A DNA stretch of 64,000 nt from Rotaria macrura (GCA_900239685.1 OENT01000711.1:19121-83120); one strand, 5' to 3'. Counted from the stretch's first letter, positions 24,931-36,278 are shown. A program made the numbers and translations. The notes: a model not told the origin generated them from the sequence alone.

Positions 24931-27179
24931 TATATATATTGGGAGGTAAATTGACGTATGACTTTGCTCGATTAAAAATTGTTGGAGCCTTGCCCAGTCT
25001 AACAGCGTTGTGTGATGTAATATCGGACACACATCTTAAAATAATTGAAGTTCAATTTCGATTCGATGAGCTGAAGCATCATTCAGATTTACTTAATACC
25101 AGATTCTGCTTTATTTCTGAAGATTGCACCGGAGTTGTACAAAAAATTACATACAACGAGAGTACAAAGTCATTCATTGGATTCTCTACTCCTCTACCAA
25201 ATGGAATACCACATGTTAATCACTTCCAAACTGATTCATTCGAACAATTAAAAACCTGGTTCTCTACCGTCGATAAAGCACCACTTTTGAACGTTCATAT
25301 GTTCCAACCAATTCCATCAAGACATCCTAATTCATCATCTCCTTTTCTACTAGCAGCATATGGTGTAAATAACCAATGTACATCAATTGATAGTTTAAAA
25401 CGTTGGAGTTATATATATGATGAATGTTGTAAAAGATAAAATAAGAGTCATCGGTTTCTCAACAGGTAAAATCATATATGAACACTGCCGTTTCTCTCTC
25501 TATACCATTTGAGACTTCAACGATCAACAAATCTATACTGAAACTAATTTTGATGTCACCGGAAATCTATCAAAACACTGTAAACTCTGATTGTGTCAAT
25601 GAAAGCCTTTGGAAGTCTTCGTGATTTGAAGTCTTTTCAACTCTTATTTTTTGGAATCTACTCTTTCCATCTAAACTTTTCCTTATCATTTTGTTACTAT
25701 TTTTCATTGACCACAACAACATTTAATAATTTCATTTTATCGTTTTGTGATAGACGCTGATGCGAAATATTTAAGCGCTATGCGGCTAACTAGCGGTTTC
25801 TTTGCTAATCTGACAAATATTAAATTACATGAAAACCAAGATGCATTTAAAATCAATATACCTCCACATTGGACATGGTTTTTCCTTCGTTCACAACAAT
25901 TGTTCTTATTTTTTCAGGATGCCACACATGCTCCGATTATTGAAACATATAATTATTGCATACGTTGAGAAATCTACCAATATAAAAGATCGTCTGCATT
26001 CAGCCTAGACTGTCGTATTTACTTTTCGTCTATGGAAATTATGGATAAAATACAATACTTTTAAAACATCGAATTCCAGAAAAAACGATAAAAAAGAGCA
26101 GTAAAGATAAATATTTTTTAACAATTCCAGTATATTACTCGATTGAAATCAATGCGCATAATTTATTGTACCAATTATTGCTAGTAAAGCAACGACAACT
26201 GCCTCCAAATGTGTTGAATGTGGACTTATTCAATTCTCAACCATGCGAATCAATGTTCAGAAATTCAAGAGCATTGAGTGGAGCTTATTCAACAGTGGTG
26301 AATTTCACTGTTAATGATTTTCTTCGAAGGGCTGAAAAGCTGTTGGTATTTGAACAAATCAAGTGTTACGAAGAAGCAAGCAATGATGGTCGCTTGCTAT
26401 TTCCTATATATTATAAGAATAAAAAACACAATGAATCGACAACAGATCAAAGTATTAGTGATATTAATAAATTGAACAGTGAGTATGTGGCGTTATCTGC
26501 TTACAAAACAGCACATGAACTTGTTAAAAATCTGAGCATATTTCATTTATTAAAACAACATACCATTTACGAACTGAACGATTTGAGTAAGCATGTATAT
26601 GATGATCTAAGATCCACATGTATAATAAACGATCATTCGACGTTTGCTTCAAATCATGATATTGAATCCGATTCCGAAAATGATTTATCATTCCATAAAG
26701 ACAGCATCGATGATGCAAATGTTAATTCTAATGGCGACGATGACGGGGGTGAGAATGAATTGTTCACCACGAAAACAAAATTTTCTGGTATATGCCTGTT
26801 TGACGCAGTTAGTGATGATCAAATGAATTCTTGCTTCAAAATAAATTTAAACAATAATGTTAAATACATTCACAAGCAAACTGCATCTTGGTTCCTCATA
26901 AAAGCAAATAACCGTTTGTCTGTTGATCGTTTAAATCGAGTGATGGAAATGAAGAAGCAAACATAGGAATGTCAAAAGCGGTTTTGATGTTGTCACTTTT
27001 CTACTATTTGCAGTACATTCGATGCATAAATAAATTGTTCTTGTAGTAATATTGGATTAAGAATATTAGTTTCACGCACTTGAGTCGAAAAATATTCAAC
27101 AAAGGATAAAACTTTATATTTAACACACCCGGGTCATACATAAGTGAAACTTTCATAGTTCTACACATTTCTGGATGTT

Positions 27180-27290
27180 CACTTATTGACAAGTATTTCT
27201 ATGCATTCCTTCGTATTTCTATGTATTTCCACGTATTTCAGAAATACAGAAATACATAGAAATACGCTTTTCCCCCCTTGGGTAACCCTC
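27180..27290 (-). repeat. Fold-back short repeat (TACGTATTTC family), copy 2
   Basis: Reverse-complement relative of 13890-14040: on the minus strand it starts near GGGTTACCC and GGGGAAAAGCG and continues with GTATTTCTATG words. It marks the mirror symmetry of the 18.6 kb block. Confidence 0.6.
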
Positions 27291-27661
27291 CCCCCCCCCA
27301 CAATAAAAGACCCCGGATCTTCTATTCTGTTCCAGCATAAAAATTCTCCAGGGGGGGTCTTCTATTAAGAACCAAATTTTTTCCCAATATTTAATTTAAA
27401 AGGTTTTTCAGAAAACCAAGGCGATTTTTAGGAGTCCCATCAGGATTTTCAGGGTTTTAAGGGTGTCATTACCATTATGAACACATTATCGTAATATTTA
27501 CAACTGAAAACCCTAAGAATCGAGCATATTTTGATGGAAAAACACTAATTAAAGTCCCTAATTAACAAAAAATGAATTAATTAAAGGGGGTCTTCTATTA
27601 TGTCGGACGGAATATTTCTCTATAGGGGTCTTCAATAATAGGGGGAGGGGGGGGGTTACTC
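27280..27661. mobile_element. About 380 bp MITE with G/C-run inverted ends
   Basis: The left end has GGTAACCC, a C-run and AAAAGACCCC. The right end is the complement, with GGGGTCTTC, a G-run and GTTAC. Between them is AT-rich filler with no gene. It abuts copy 2 of the fold-back repeat. The homopolymer runs make exact edges uncertain. Confidence 0.6.
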
Positions 27662-27989
27662 CATTTCAAACTGAAATATAAAAACACCTCACCCTTTCAC
27701 AGGAAACCGGTTTGAGAAGGTTGGACCTAAACAAAGCTTCAGTATTCGACATAACACCAACGAATTTCATTCCAAGATGAACTAAAAATCTCCATAATTC
27801 AGCTAACGACGACCACCGAAAATGACAGAAAAAAAACAATTCCAAATGAATTCTGAATTCCTATGCATGTATGTCCCTCTATGATTATGTTTTCTTTTGG
27901 GATGGGGGTCTAGGGGGTTTTCCCTGAATTCAGTTGAATTCTGAATTTAACTGACTTCAGCGAAGATCACCTAGACCTCTCGATCCCCC
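27662..27989. other. No gene; degenerate repeat-like sequence
   Basis: The stretch holds GAATTC-rich words (GAATTCTGAATT) that reappear just beyond the LTR-like piece, near 28500. This suggests one older element split by that piece. No ORF or RNA gene is seen. Confidence 0.35.
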
Positions 27990-28456
27990 TGTCGCGTCGT
28001 GAGTAGATTCAGAGACGCAACTATTGAAAACTTCACGGTGCCACAATAATGTATTGCGGTGGAGAGTAAAAGTGATGAAATAAAGTAGGATTGAATACGG
28101 GTAAAGATCCAATAATATATTCTATTTGAACAGAAAAGAGATGAGATGAAGAACTAGACAAGAGAGTAACGAGCAAGAGTTACGAGAGAAGAAAGTAGTT
28201 TAAGTAGATAAGCTCGAATGGCGAGCGGAAGATATTGAAAGAATGAGTATAGGTATATCTCAATCAAGAGAGAGATATAAAGTAGAGTGAGTAGATGAAG
28301 AAGAAAAAGAGAGAATAATTAAGTTACACTGAATTAACAATTTTAGGCGCAAAGCAATAACAGAGAAAAAGGGAGGGAAACTAGAAAGAGAAACAAACAA
28401 ATGCACACACAACAAACATCAAGATAACATTAGTGACGATTATGCCGTCACACCTC
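27990..28456 (-). mobile_element. Possible LTR plus leader remnant, minus orientation
   Basis: Read on the minus strand it begins TGTGACGGCATAATCG, like the start TGTGACGG of the LTR at 31740. It is pyrimidine-rich in the middle and near its end has TGTGGCACCGTGAAG, where TGGCACC could be a tRNA primer site. No internal genes follow. It may be a solo or truncated LTR from another element of the same group. A target duplication was not found. Confidence 0.4.
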
Positions 28457-29448
28457 CATTCCAAAAAAATTACCCATAGGGGGATATGCATATAATTATA
28501 TGAATTCAAAATTCAGATTTAATCATTGTGGTGAATAATTATGACGATCACCTGGTCCCTGATTTCTGTTTGAAATGATGGATCATTTTTCTGTGTCGAA
28601 TTCAGATTGAAATCATATACCCCATTGGATCTGGATTCCGCCATTGGTTCATATAAGATCCGCTAAAGTATTGAATGGGTTTCTTACTGGCGGAAATGAT
28701 GAGATTTTCAAAATCCGATTTCACTCGGAGTGTAAATTATCAGATCAGATTCCGATGACACATCGATGGGACCCAACTATCGGATATCTTGACATGAGTA
28801 TTAATTTCTGATATGCTTTGTCACTCTTTCATGCAAGTTATTATCATAAAACCTTACCACTAATAGTCGATCAAAATGAAAATTGTTTTATGCAATCCGC
28901 ATCTTAAGCTGAAGAATGTAATTGCTACATCCAGTGCTACCTTCATCATCCATTGAGTACTAACGAAGACTATTAGCTCTTTCAGAGATCTTGCTGCAAT
29001 TTGCATAATATTCTCGAGTGATTTGTAACATGAATTTTCCTAACGTTGACGAATTCGTTCAAAGAACTACCGGATACAAGTGACATGTAATATAGTACGC
29101 TGTCTCCGTAGTTATTTCAATGCATCTTATATGATCCAACATATCAATAGTGCCGCGTACATCAATTCGAAAATCTAATTCATTATGCAACGTATATGGT
29201 AATTAAAAATGAAGAGTTTTTCGATGATAATGAAATAGTACCGCAGAGTAGAAAATTCATTTTATATCGAATTTATGAAAACGATAAGCTATGAGTAGCA
29301 CATGCTTAACAGTGACACTCGTGAGCTCAATATGTGGATCTCATAAAAAGTTTCATTTTCATCGACCACCATTAGTAAGGTTTTATGAAAATCATTTCAA
29401 TGAAAGAAAAACCCAACATATCAAAAATTCGTAGAAGTCTATTGGAGT
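28457..29448. other. No gene seen
   Basis: AT-rich sequence with short fold-back words (for example around 28600-28790) but no convincing ORF, RNA gene or bounded repeat. It lies just inside the right arm of the block. Confidence 0.4.
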
Positions 29449-31011
29449 TTCATTGAAGGGATCTTGATATCTCAATGAAACCTCCATTTTTAACTGTGAC
29501 ATTTTGATTATATGTCTAAACAAACCTCCTTTACCAAATTGGGTAAAACTCAGTTAAACATATAGCTTTCGATTAAGTACAATAGACGTGACGATCATGA
29601 AATGACCGCAATCCATGATGCCTAGTATAGAGCATATTTTAAATTTTACAGTCATGTCTTTATTTGAGCTCTAAATGAATCGCACAGTTTTCTTCAGCAT
29701 AAAATCCTCTACCGAATGATGTATAAACTGACTATAAATTGTGTAAAAATCAGATAAAAAACTCTTAAAACTATACTTTTTCGTGTGTGGAACAATAATG
29801 ACAATGATAGCGCCTATTCAGGGAGATATCGAAATAGATGTGAAATCTTTATCGATCAGGCTGAAGCTGATAGATGTTATTAATAACACTAACTTCTCGT
29901 ATTGCTGAAAGTTTCAGGTCAAACGGTCTTTGTTTTCTAAATTTTCTCAAAATCATCTCAGTCCCCATTATACTATTGTNTCTGTGACATTTTGATTATA
30001 TGTCTAAACAAACCTCCTTTACCAAATTGGGTAAAACTCAGTTAAACATATAGCTTTCGATTAAGTACAATAGACGTGACGATCATGAAATGACCGCAAT
30101 CCATGATGCCTAGTATAGAGCATATTTTAAATTTTACAGTCATGTCTTTATTTGAGCTCTAAATGAATCGCACAGTTTTCTTCAGCATAAAATCCTCTAC
30201 CGAATGATGTATAAACTGACTATAAATTGTGTAAAAATCAGATAAAAAACTCTTAAAACTATACTTTTTCGTGTGTGGAACAATAATGACAATGATAGCG
30301 CCTATTCAGGGAGATATCGAAATAGATGTGAAATCTTTATCGATCAGGCTGAAGCTGATAGATGTTATTAATAACACTAACTTCTCGTATTGCTGAAAGT
30401 TTCAGGTCAAACGGTCTTTGTTTTCTAAATTTTCTCAAAATCATCTCAGTCCCCATTATACTATTGTAAGAGAATACAGCAGTATTTTCATGATAATGGT
30501 TTTCGGAAAAAATTTCAAGATCCCAAACTTTTGATTCCATAATTTAGTAGTAATAAGATAATAGTCTTCGAAAAAAACGTTTGAGCCAAATCTACCACAC
30601 TGATTTGGAAAAAGCCTATTCTAAAGTTAGAGTAGTTTTCGATGTCTACTATGATATATGGTTAGAAATGTCGATGATACTTTCACACAACACATACATG
30701 ATTGTATACGATGCCTGGGTTACCCATCTCGAAATATATGTCTGGCAAAAATTTCAGGTCTCTATCACGTCCTGGTGAAGAGATGTCGTGAAACTAATGC
30801 ATGCACACGACTAAGGAAAAATCTCTAAAATTGATAAAAATCCATTTATAGTGCTTTCAGTTCGTATTTCGTATCTCAGTCAAATTTCAACCTTTAGAGC
30901 CAAAAGTTTGGTTTTATACCTAAAAAGCTTATTGCCTACAAGATGAGCGCACTCACAGCAAAATCTGAGAAAATCAATTGAGCAGCTTTGGTTGTCTTTC
31001 TCGTGCATTGA
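29449..31011 (-). repeat. Right inverted arm, with an internal direct duplication at an assembly joint
   Basis: Reverse complement of 12406-13478. The stretch from TGTGACATTTTG at 29498 to 29979 is repeated directly from about 29983, with a single 'n' at 29980 between them. The left arm has only one copy. The second copy is probably an assembly artefact, that is, unmerged contig ends. Confidence 0.85.
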
Positions 31012-31470
31012 CTCATAGGGACATACTCTTGAAAATGTTGTTTTTGTATTTCAAGATTTGGCGTCGAATTTGAAAGGGTGAAACGTATAAATCTTAATGT
31101 TTAGCTCATTATATTGTACTTTCTCAGAGTTATCAAACACATAATGAGGAAACCTCCAACAAATTATAGAAGTAAAACGTTTTTGTTTCGAAAACTCGCT
31201 GGAGTTGAAGCTGGAGTGATTGTGACTGTAGTTTATTCTAGTAGAACTGAGAAAGCCTTGCTCACAATCGCACACTCGAAGACAGGCATAAAAAACCTAC
31301 CGTTCCAGTTCGTGGAATATATTTCTGAATAGGATGAAGAATTCACTAAAACTATACAAAATGTCGAATACGAATCTGAATTATTAAATCTTACAGAATG
31401 TCTTATCATTCATTAAATATTCTTTGTTAAAACGTAACTTCAGTGAACATAGTCGTTGATATGAGAAAGG
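31012..31470. other. Right flank of the 18.6 kb block
   Basis: It starts CTCATAGGGACAT, echoing CTATAGGGA at the left flank. A 72-codon ORF at 31114-31332 has no recognisable content. By position this should be the same NRPS inter-unit intron into which the block inserted. Confidence 0.4.
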
Positions 31471-31739
31471 TGAGCTGATTTTCAATTTCTACTATTTATT
31501 ATTTGACTATCAATCATTATGTATGTTTCTTCGTAACCCAACGTGAAGGTGACACCAACGAAGAACTATTGATTGGCCAAAACAAAAAGCTGCGTTCTAT
31601 TGATTGTTCATGTGAATAATGCTTATTATCTTTCTATCATATTTTTCTCATCATCTGCACTTAGACGAAAGAATTGAAACGAAAATCCCAGATACCGCTA
31701 CACGCATTTTTTGGCTGAATACACTCGGCGATTGGAATC
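31471..31739 (+). pseudogene. NRPS unit 3, remnant of the first condensation domain
   Basis: One frame gives KGELIFNFYYLLFDYQSLCMF, matching unit 2 around GAIIFNFHHLLFDYESMDIF; both His of the core are Tyr here. After a frame disturbance near 31535 comes LRSIDC, the same exon end as LRFIDC in unit 2. An intron-like stretch ending CACTTAG follows, then ATRIFWLNTLGDWNL, matching AKMFWLETLRGYNF. The LTR retrotransposon begins right after this (31740). The piece is non-functional but shows that a third unit once followed unit 2. Confidence 0.75.
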
Positions 31740-31909
31740 TGTGACGGATCAGACATCCATCACGACTCATTCATTAATCATTGTCATCGCTTATCTTAAT
31801 AGCTCACGTTGTTCTCTTCGTTCTGTTGTTTATTGTTATAATCAATAGTCTTGTAGAAAAAGAGGACATTCGAATAATAAACGAAGAGCAAGTAAGTTGC
31901 TCCATCACA
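31740..31909 (+). repeat. Probable 5' LTR (about 170 bp) with primer site
   Basis: It starts TGTGACGG exactly where NRPS similarity stops and ends CATCACA, so it has TG...CA borders. It contains AATAAA-type signals near 31876. Just after it, TGGCGATCACACC (31912) could be the tRNA primer site. Without a second LTR to compare, the length is provisional. Confidence 0.55.
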
Positions 31910-32064
31910 CGTGGCGATCACACCAATCGAACTTCCGCGAATTCTCCGTTTTCACTAATTTCCATATTTTTATTTGCTTACGGTAACTTACACTATCGAT
32001 TTCTCTCTACTCTCCCTAATTTTCTTTAATTTTTCTATCATCAACCTTTACTTCTCCTACCATC

Positions 32065-33177
32065 ATGTCTGAATCCGACGGTCAAAAGTTAAAAGATTGT
32101 CTAACCACCCTTAGTGAAGGACTCCGTAACGAAATAACCCGCACCAATAACCTTGAAAGCACGCTCACTGTACTACAATCCAAAGTTACTGAACTTGAAG
32201 AACATCTTACTGAGCAATTCAGGACTCTCTCTACCACTCATGAACGTAAATATCAACACTTGGATCACTCCATCCAACACCTGGATACCCAGGTTCAAGA
32301 GTTCCGTCTTTATGTTTCCTCACAAATATCCGAGCTCACGAGCGAACTTCGTACTACACTAACTGCTCTTCGAAATTCTACTCCTGCCACACACCAATCA
32401 CCATCTACCAAACATTGCGCTACCTCTCGTCCTCCTTTAACTTCTTCTCGTAACCACGACCCCTCCCTCGCACTTCCTTTGAGAACCACTGTCATTATTC
32501 AGCCTCCCATGGCCGCCCCGTTTTTCTCTGGCATAACGGATGAAAAACCACGTCCTTTCCTCTTACAATATCATCAATACACGAACTCCTCCTTTGGATG
32601 GGATAAGAAAATTCTTTTTCAAAATATTGGTCAATTCCTACGTGGAAATGTTCTCGAATGGTACACACAAATCCTCACTAGTAATAGTCCTCCTCTACAT
32701 TGGGAAGTTTTTCAAACTCTTTTTTTAGAACAATTTAGTTCACCTTTACGTCTTGCTCAAATAGAACATAAGTCGCACAAATGTATTCAAAAATCCGATG
32801 AATCGATTAACGACTCTTTAGTCCGTTTACGTAGTCTCTGGTCTGAACACAAACCGCAAGAGACAGAACGCGACCTTGTTCGACACCTTTTCACTAAAAT
32901 TCGCCCTCAACTGGTATCTCTTATTGGTGTACTCAGTGATCCCACCCTCGAGAATTTTCTTTCTCGTGCCCGTGAGGCTGAACTCATTGATTTCTCTCGA
33001 TCTAAACACACTTTCCGTACTGACAAATCTAATTTACCCAGTTCCTCAACCCGCTCTAACCCTAGCAATAATACTCGTTCCAATATTGTTTGCTACAATT
33101 GTAACATACCAGGACACCTGGCATCACAATGTACTCGTTCTCAATGTTCCACTTACTCAAATAATTCAAAAAACTAG
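32065..33177 (+). CDS. gag: gag (capsid/nucleocapsid polyprotein), LTR retrotransposon
   Basis: 370 residues from ATG 32065, open throughout. The first about 100 residues are predicted coiled coil (heptad-rich between LKDCLTTLSEGL and TSELRTTL). A Ser/Thr/Pro linker follows, then a capsid-like part (residues about 150-300) with PFFSGITDEKPRPFL and FQTLFLEQFSSPLRL. The C-terminus has one zinc knuckle CYNCNIPGHLASQC (CX2CX4HX4C). The ORF ends at TAG 33175-33177, right after a slippery heptamer, so pol would be made by -1 frameshifting. Role by family: forms the particle and packages the RNA. Confidence 0.88.
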   Translation: MSESDGQKLKDCLTTLSEGLRNEITRTNNLESTLTVLQSKVTELEEHLTEQFRTLSTTHERKYQHLDHSIQHLDTQVQEFRLYVSSQISELTSELRTTLTALRNSTPATHQSPSTKHCATSRPPLTSSRNHDPSLALPLRTTVIIQPPMAAPFFSGITDEKPRPFLLQYHQYTNSSFGWDKKILFQNIGQFLRGNVLEWYTQILTSNSPPLHWEVFQTLFLEQFSSPLRLAQIEHKSHKCIQKSDESINDSLVRLRSLWSEHKPQETERDLVRHLFTKIRPQLVSLIGVLSDPTLENFLSRAREAELIDFSRSKHTFRTDKSNLPSSSTRSNPSNNTRSNIVCYNCNIPGHLASQCTRSQCSTYSNNSKN

Positions 33178-33213
33178 TACGGAGTCTTACTGATAGGAGG
33201 TGGCGAGACTCCG
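33168..33213 (+). promoter_or_regulatory. -1 programmed ribosomal frameshift signal, gag to pol
   Basis: The gag codons read TCA AAA AAC TAG, giving the heptamer A AAA AAC (33168-33174) in the correct frame. Five bases later, CGGAGTCT (33180-33187) pairs perfectly with AGACTCCG (33206-33213), an 8 bp stem with an 18 nt loop. The pol frame is -1 to gag and open from the heptamer into the protease. Heptamer, spacer and stem-loop match the classical signal. Confidence 0.85.
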
Positions 33214-35316
33214 CAATCCATCAACAAAAAACATCCTCTCTCTCTATTAGTTCTATCTATAACAATCTCCCTTCTTCCCAATTACTACAAGTAACCGGTA
33301 CATTGGAAGGTCATCCGACCACGTTTACTATCGATACCGGTTCGAACTTAACTGTAATTAATGAACAAGCGTTTCACCTTATCAACAATCGCCCAAACCG
33401 TCTCATTCCTATTCACTGCCGAACACTATCTGTCCGATGTGCTAATGGTCAATTCTTACGTACACATAAACTATTTCACTTAAATATCTGTTTTTCTAAT
33501 AAATGTTTTTTACATCCTGTCTATGTTCTTCCTCAATTGCAACACTTCTGCATTATCGGTCTTGACTTTCTCCGTACATACGATCTATATGTTGGGGGAA
33601 ACAATGATCAAATTTTCTTCCCCACTACATCCAACGCTAGCTTGTCACCAAGACCTCCATCGCCACCTCCTGTCCACGATACTCCGATAACCTCTGATAA
33701 ATCCAACCTATCATCTTACTCTTTAATGGCTATTGAGTCACATCACCTACCTCCTTATCACTCCATAGTTATCCCTGTTCAACCAAAGAAACCATTTTTC
33801 GAATTCTCTGATACATACTCTTACTCCGTTTCTTCACTCAATGAAAATCCTCTTGTTGCCAACGGCCTCATCTCAACTCAAAAGACGATGTTTATTGAAG
33901 TGTCAAACTTTTCTCACCGCTCTATTGATATCTATCCTCAACAAAAATTAGCTGTCATGGCCAGGATGACCACACATCAGCTAAATATTCTAGCAGAAAC
34001 ATCTTCTACATATAACTCAACCACACCAAAACGTATATCTTCTCCTGATTTATCCTACTCTGATCTAGATAAAACTCAACAAAATCAACTTATCACTCTC
34101 ATAAATCAATACCCACACGTTTTCACTGAACAACCAGGTCGTACACACGTCATTAAACATATCATCGAACTTCAGCCCGGGACGAGGCCATCAAACACAC
34201 AACCGTACTGCCTTCCTCCATCTAAAAAGACAATAGTAAATCAACAGTTAGAAGAAATGCTTCAAGCTGGTCAAATTACTCCCTCTCGTAGCCCCTGGGC
34301 AGCACCAATCGTTCTAGCACCCAAAAAAGATGGATCCCTTCGTTTCTGTGTCGACTATCGAAAACTAAATGCTAATACGATCCGCACTGCTTACCCGATG
34401 CCCCGTGTAGACGACACTCTTGATTCCTTACGTGAAGCTAAATATATATCAACTCTCGGCCTCCGATCAGGCTACTGGCAAGTAGAACTTGATCCTGAGA
34501 GCCGAGATAAAACTGCTTTCATCACTCATCGAGGTCTGTATGAATTCATAGTTATGCCTTTCGGCCTCTGTAATGCCCCTGCGACATTCCAAAGATTAAT
34601 GGATATTGTCCTGGCTGGCATTAAATGGCAATCATGTCTCGTTTACATCGATGACATCATTGTTTTTTCTCCCACCTTCGAAAGACACCTCCAAGACTTA
34701 TCTGATGTTTTCGATCGTCTTGCTAATTCTGGTCTCACCCTTAAAGCCTCTAAACGTGATTTCTGCCGCAAAGAACTAAAATATCTTGGACATCTAATCA
34801 CATCTAGTGGAATTAAACCTGATCCTGGCCTAGTTGCTTCTGTGTTATTATTTCCCACACCAACGAAGCTAAAAGATATTCAATCATTCTTAGATGTGAC
34901 TGGCTACTATTGAAAATTTATTAAGGATTATGCCAAAAGTGCTGAACCGCTACTCACCCAGATACGTTTGTCTCAAAAATCAAAACGTTCCGCCAACACT
35001 ATTGACTGTTCTGATCAGTGCACTCAAGCATTTGAACGACTCAAAACAGCACTCACTCAAGCTCCCCTTCTTCAGGCTCCCAACTTCAATGAACCATTCA
35101 TCCTTAAGATAGATGCCTGTGATTATGGTCTTGGTGCTATCCTCACACAGGAATACGACAATAAAAAATTTGTCATAGCATATGCCAGTCGAACTCAAAC
35201 AGCAGCTGAACGGAACTATTTTCCTACTGAAAAAGAAACTTTAGCTATCCACTGGGCCACTAAACACTTCAGACCCTATCTCGAAGGTACAACAATTTAT
35301 ATTAGATCAGATTGTC
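33177..35316 (+). pseudogene. pol: pol, first part: protease, reverse transcriptase, RNase H start
   Basis: This frame follows the -1 shift. The aspartic protease has IDTGSNLTVI (about 33340). Reverse transcriptase has FCVDYRKLN (about 34346) and the catalytic YIDD (about 34645). TGA at 34911-34913, after VTGYY, is an in-frame stop where the family usually has Arg or Trp; a C-to-T change of CGA would explain it. The same frame goes on into RNase H with KIDACDYGLGAIL and ETLAIHWATKHFRPYLEG. It is cut at 35316 by an inserted element and resumes at 36288. Role by family: processes the polyprotein and copies RNA into DNA. Not functional as it stands. Confidence 0.87.
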
Positions 35317-36278
35317 GGTTGGCCGTCAAAAGGTCGAAAGGAAAAATGTCGAAAGGAAAAATATCGAAAGGGCAAAATGTCGAAAAGAAAAATATCGAAA
35401 GGGAAGAATGTCGAAAAAAAAATATTGTCGTGGAAAATGATCGAAAAGAGTGTTTTCGAAAATTCTGACTTGAGAGAAGTATGCTTTATTGTGTACGTTA
35501 TTACTAACATGTGATAATCGAAATAAAGCATAAAGATAAATATAAAGAAGAGAAAATAATGAAATGCTATTTTTTTCGTTTTGCTACTGTATATGATAAG
35601 CCATCTAAGTACTCCATAGCACTCATAACGCCATCATAATATATTTGGCCAAGATTATCAATACGACGTTGAATTGTGATTGTTTTCCTTTTTGTGAATT
35701 AATAAATGAAATAGTTGGTGACTCTGATTGAGTTTCATCTTCTGAAGATGCGGCAGCTGTAGCCATAATGGTAGAATTTTAGTTATATATTTACTCTTTT
35801 TTAGGGATTGTTTACCTAATCTATATCAAATATTAATCATCATCATCACAGTTACAAGAGGTCCAAAATCAAGACTAGTAGAATTACGAGAAAAAAACAT
35901 GAATTATTCATATTTAGAGGGCATCATTTACTGGAGACATCGCTATTTCGTTTATTTCAAATTTTGACATTTTTTGTAGCAAGATGTATTTTTCGACTTT
36001 TTTCTCTTTCTATATTTTTTTCGACATTTTTCCCCGTTTCACAATTTTTTTCTGCATTATTCCGTTTCGATAGTTTTTCATTCGACCATTTTCTTTTCGA
36101 TATTTTTCCCTTTCGACATTTTTCTTTTCGACATTTTTCCCATTATATTTTTCCTTTCGACATTTTTCCCATTATATTTTTCCTTTCGACATTTTTCCCA
36201 TTATATTTTTCCTTTCGACATTTTTCCCATTATATTTTTCCTTTCGACATTTTTCCTTTTGACCTTTCTACGGCACAC
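35317..36278. mobile_element. 962 bp MITE with 9 bp target duplication (Mutator-like)
   Basis: CAGATTGTC is present at 35308-35316 and 36279-36287. The ends are inverted: GCCGTCAAAAGGTCGAAAGG on the left, and on the right the complement of GCCGTAGAAAGGTCAAAAGG. Long arrays of GTCGAAAGGAAAAAT words follow at both ends in opposite orientation. There is no transposase. A 9 bp duplication is typical of Mutator-like elements. It sits in RNase H of the LTR retrotransposon. Confidence 0.88.

Larger units (their letters stand above)
17039..26966 (+). pseudogene. Transposase-like gene family, copy B (broken; catalytic part retained)
   Basis: It starts with ATG at 17039 (MVFFDMDEDNRLCD) and is cut after 17078 by the non-LTR element. 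The frame resumes exactly at 23492 (LSVLPDDIFTY). A MITE cuts it again at 23818-24134. Then come a segment with NPLLESLVSWYDQ (24150-24350), an unexplained 0.6 kb, and the presumed catalytic core (24930-25439 and 25747-25968), with FISEDCTGVV and DADAKYL. The last part (about 26127-26966) has FNSQPCESMFRNSRALSG and ends with an acidic stretch and KYIHKQTASWFLI. The Asp of SED, the Asp of DADA and the Glu of PCES are my candidates for a D-D-E triad. Sequence between DATHA (25920) and VYYSIE (26130) appears deleted, and the zinc finger of copy A is missing. The family looks widespread in bdelloids, but I cannot name it. Confidence 0.6.
12406..31011. mobile_element. 18.6 kb block with 1.07 kb terminal inverted repeats, candidate large DNA transposon
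   Basis: The ends are inverted copies starting TCAATGCACGAGAAAG and running inward about 1.07 kb, nearly identical where I compared them. The flanks read CTATAGGGA on the left and CTCATAGGGA on the right, a near-duplicate differing by one base, as expected of an aged target duplication. The block sits just past NRPS unit 2, and an NRPS scrap resumes on its far side. Inside are two divergently oriented paralogous transposase-like genes, a non-LTR retrotransposon and several MITEs. Taking out the nested insertions leaves roughly 10 kb. I cannot assign it to a named superfamily. It could also be a host palindrome rather than one transposon. Confidence 0.55.

Noticed and set aside
31781-32029. 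82-codon ORF with a membrane-like start
   Set aside because: It overlaps the 5' LTR and leader of the LTR retrotransposon and shows no gene content.
35320-36260. Regular GTCGAAAGG repeats as a CRISPR or satellite array
   Set aside because: They are short subterminal repeats in inverted orientation within a MITE bounded by a 9 bp duplication, with no spacers.
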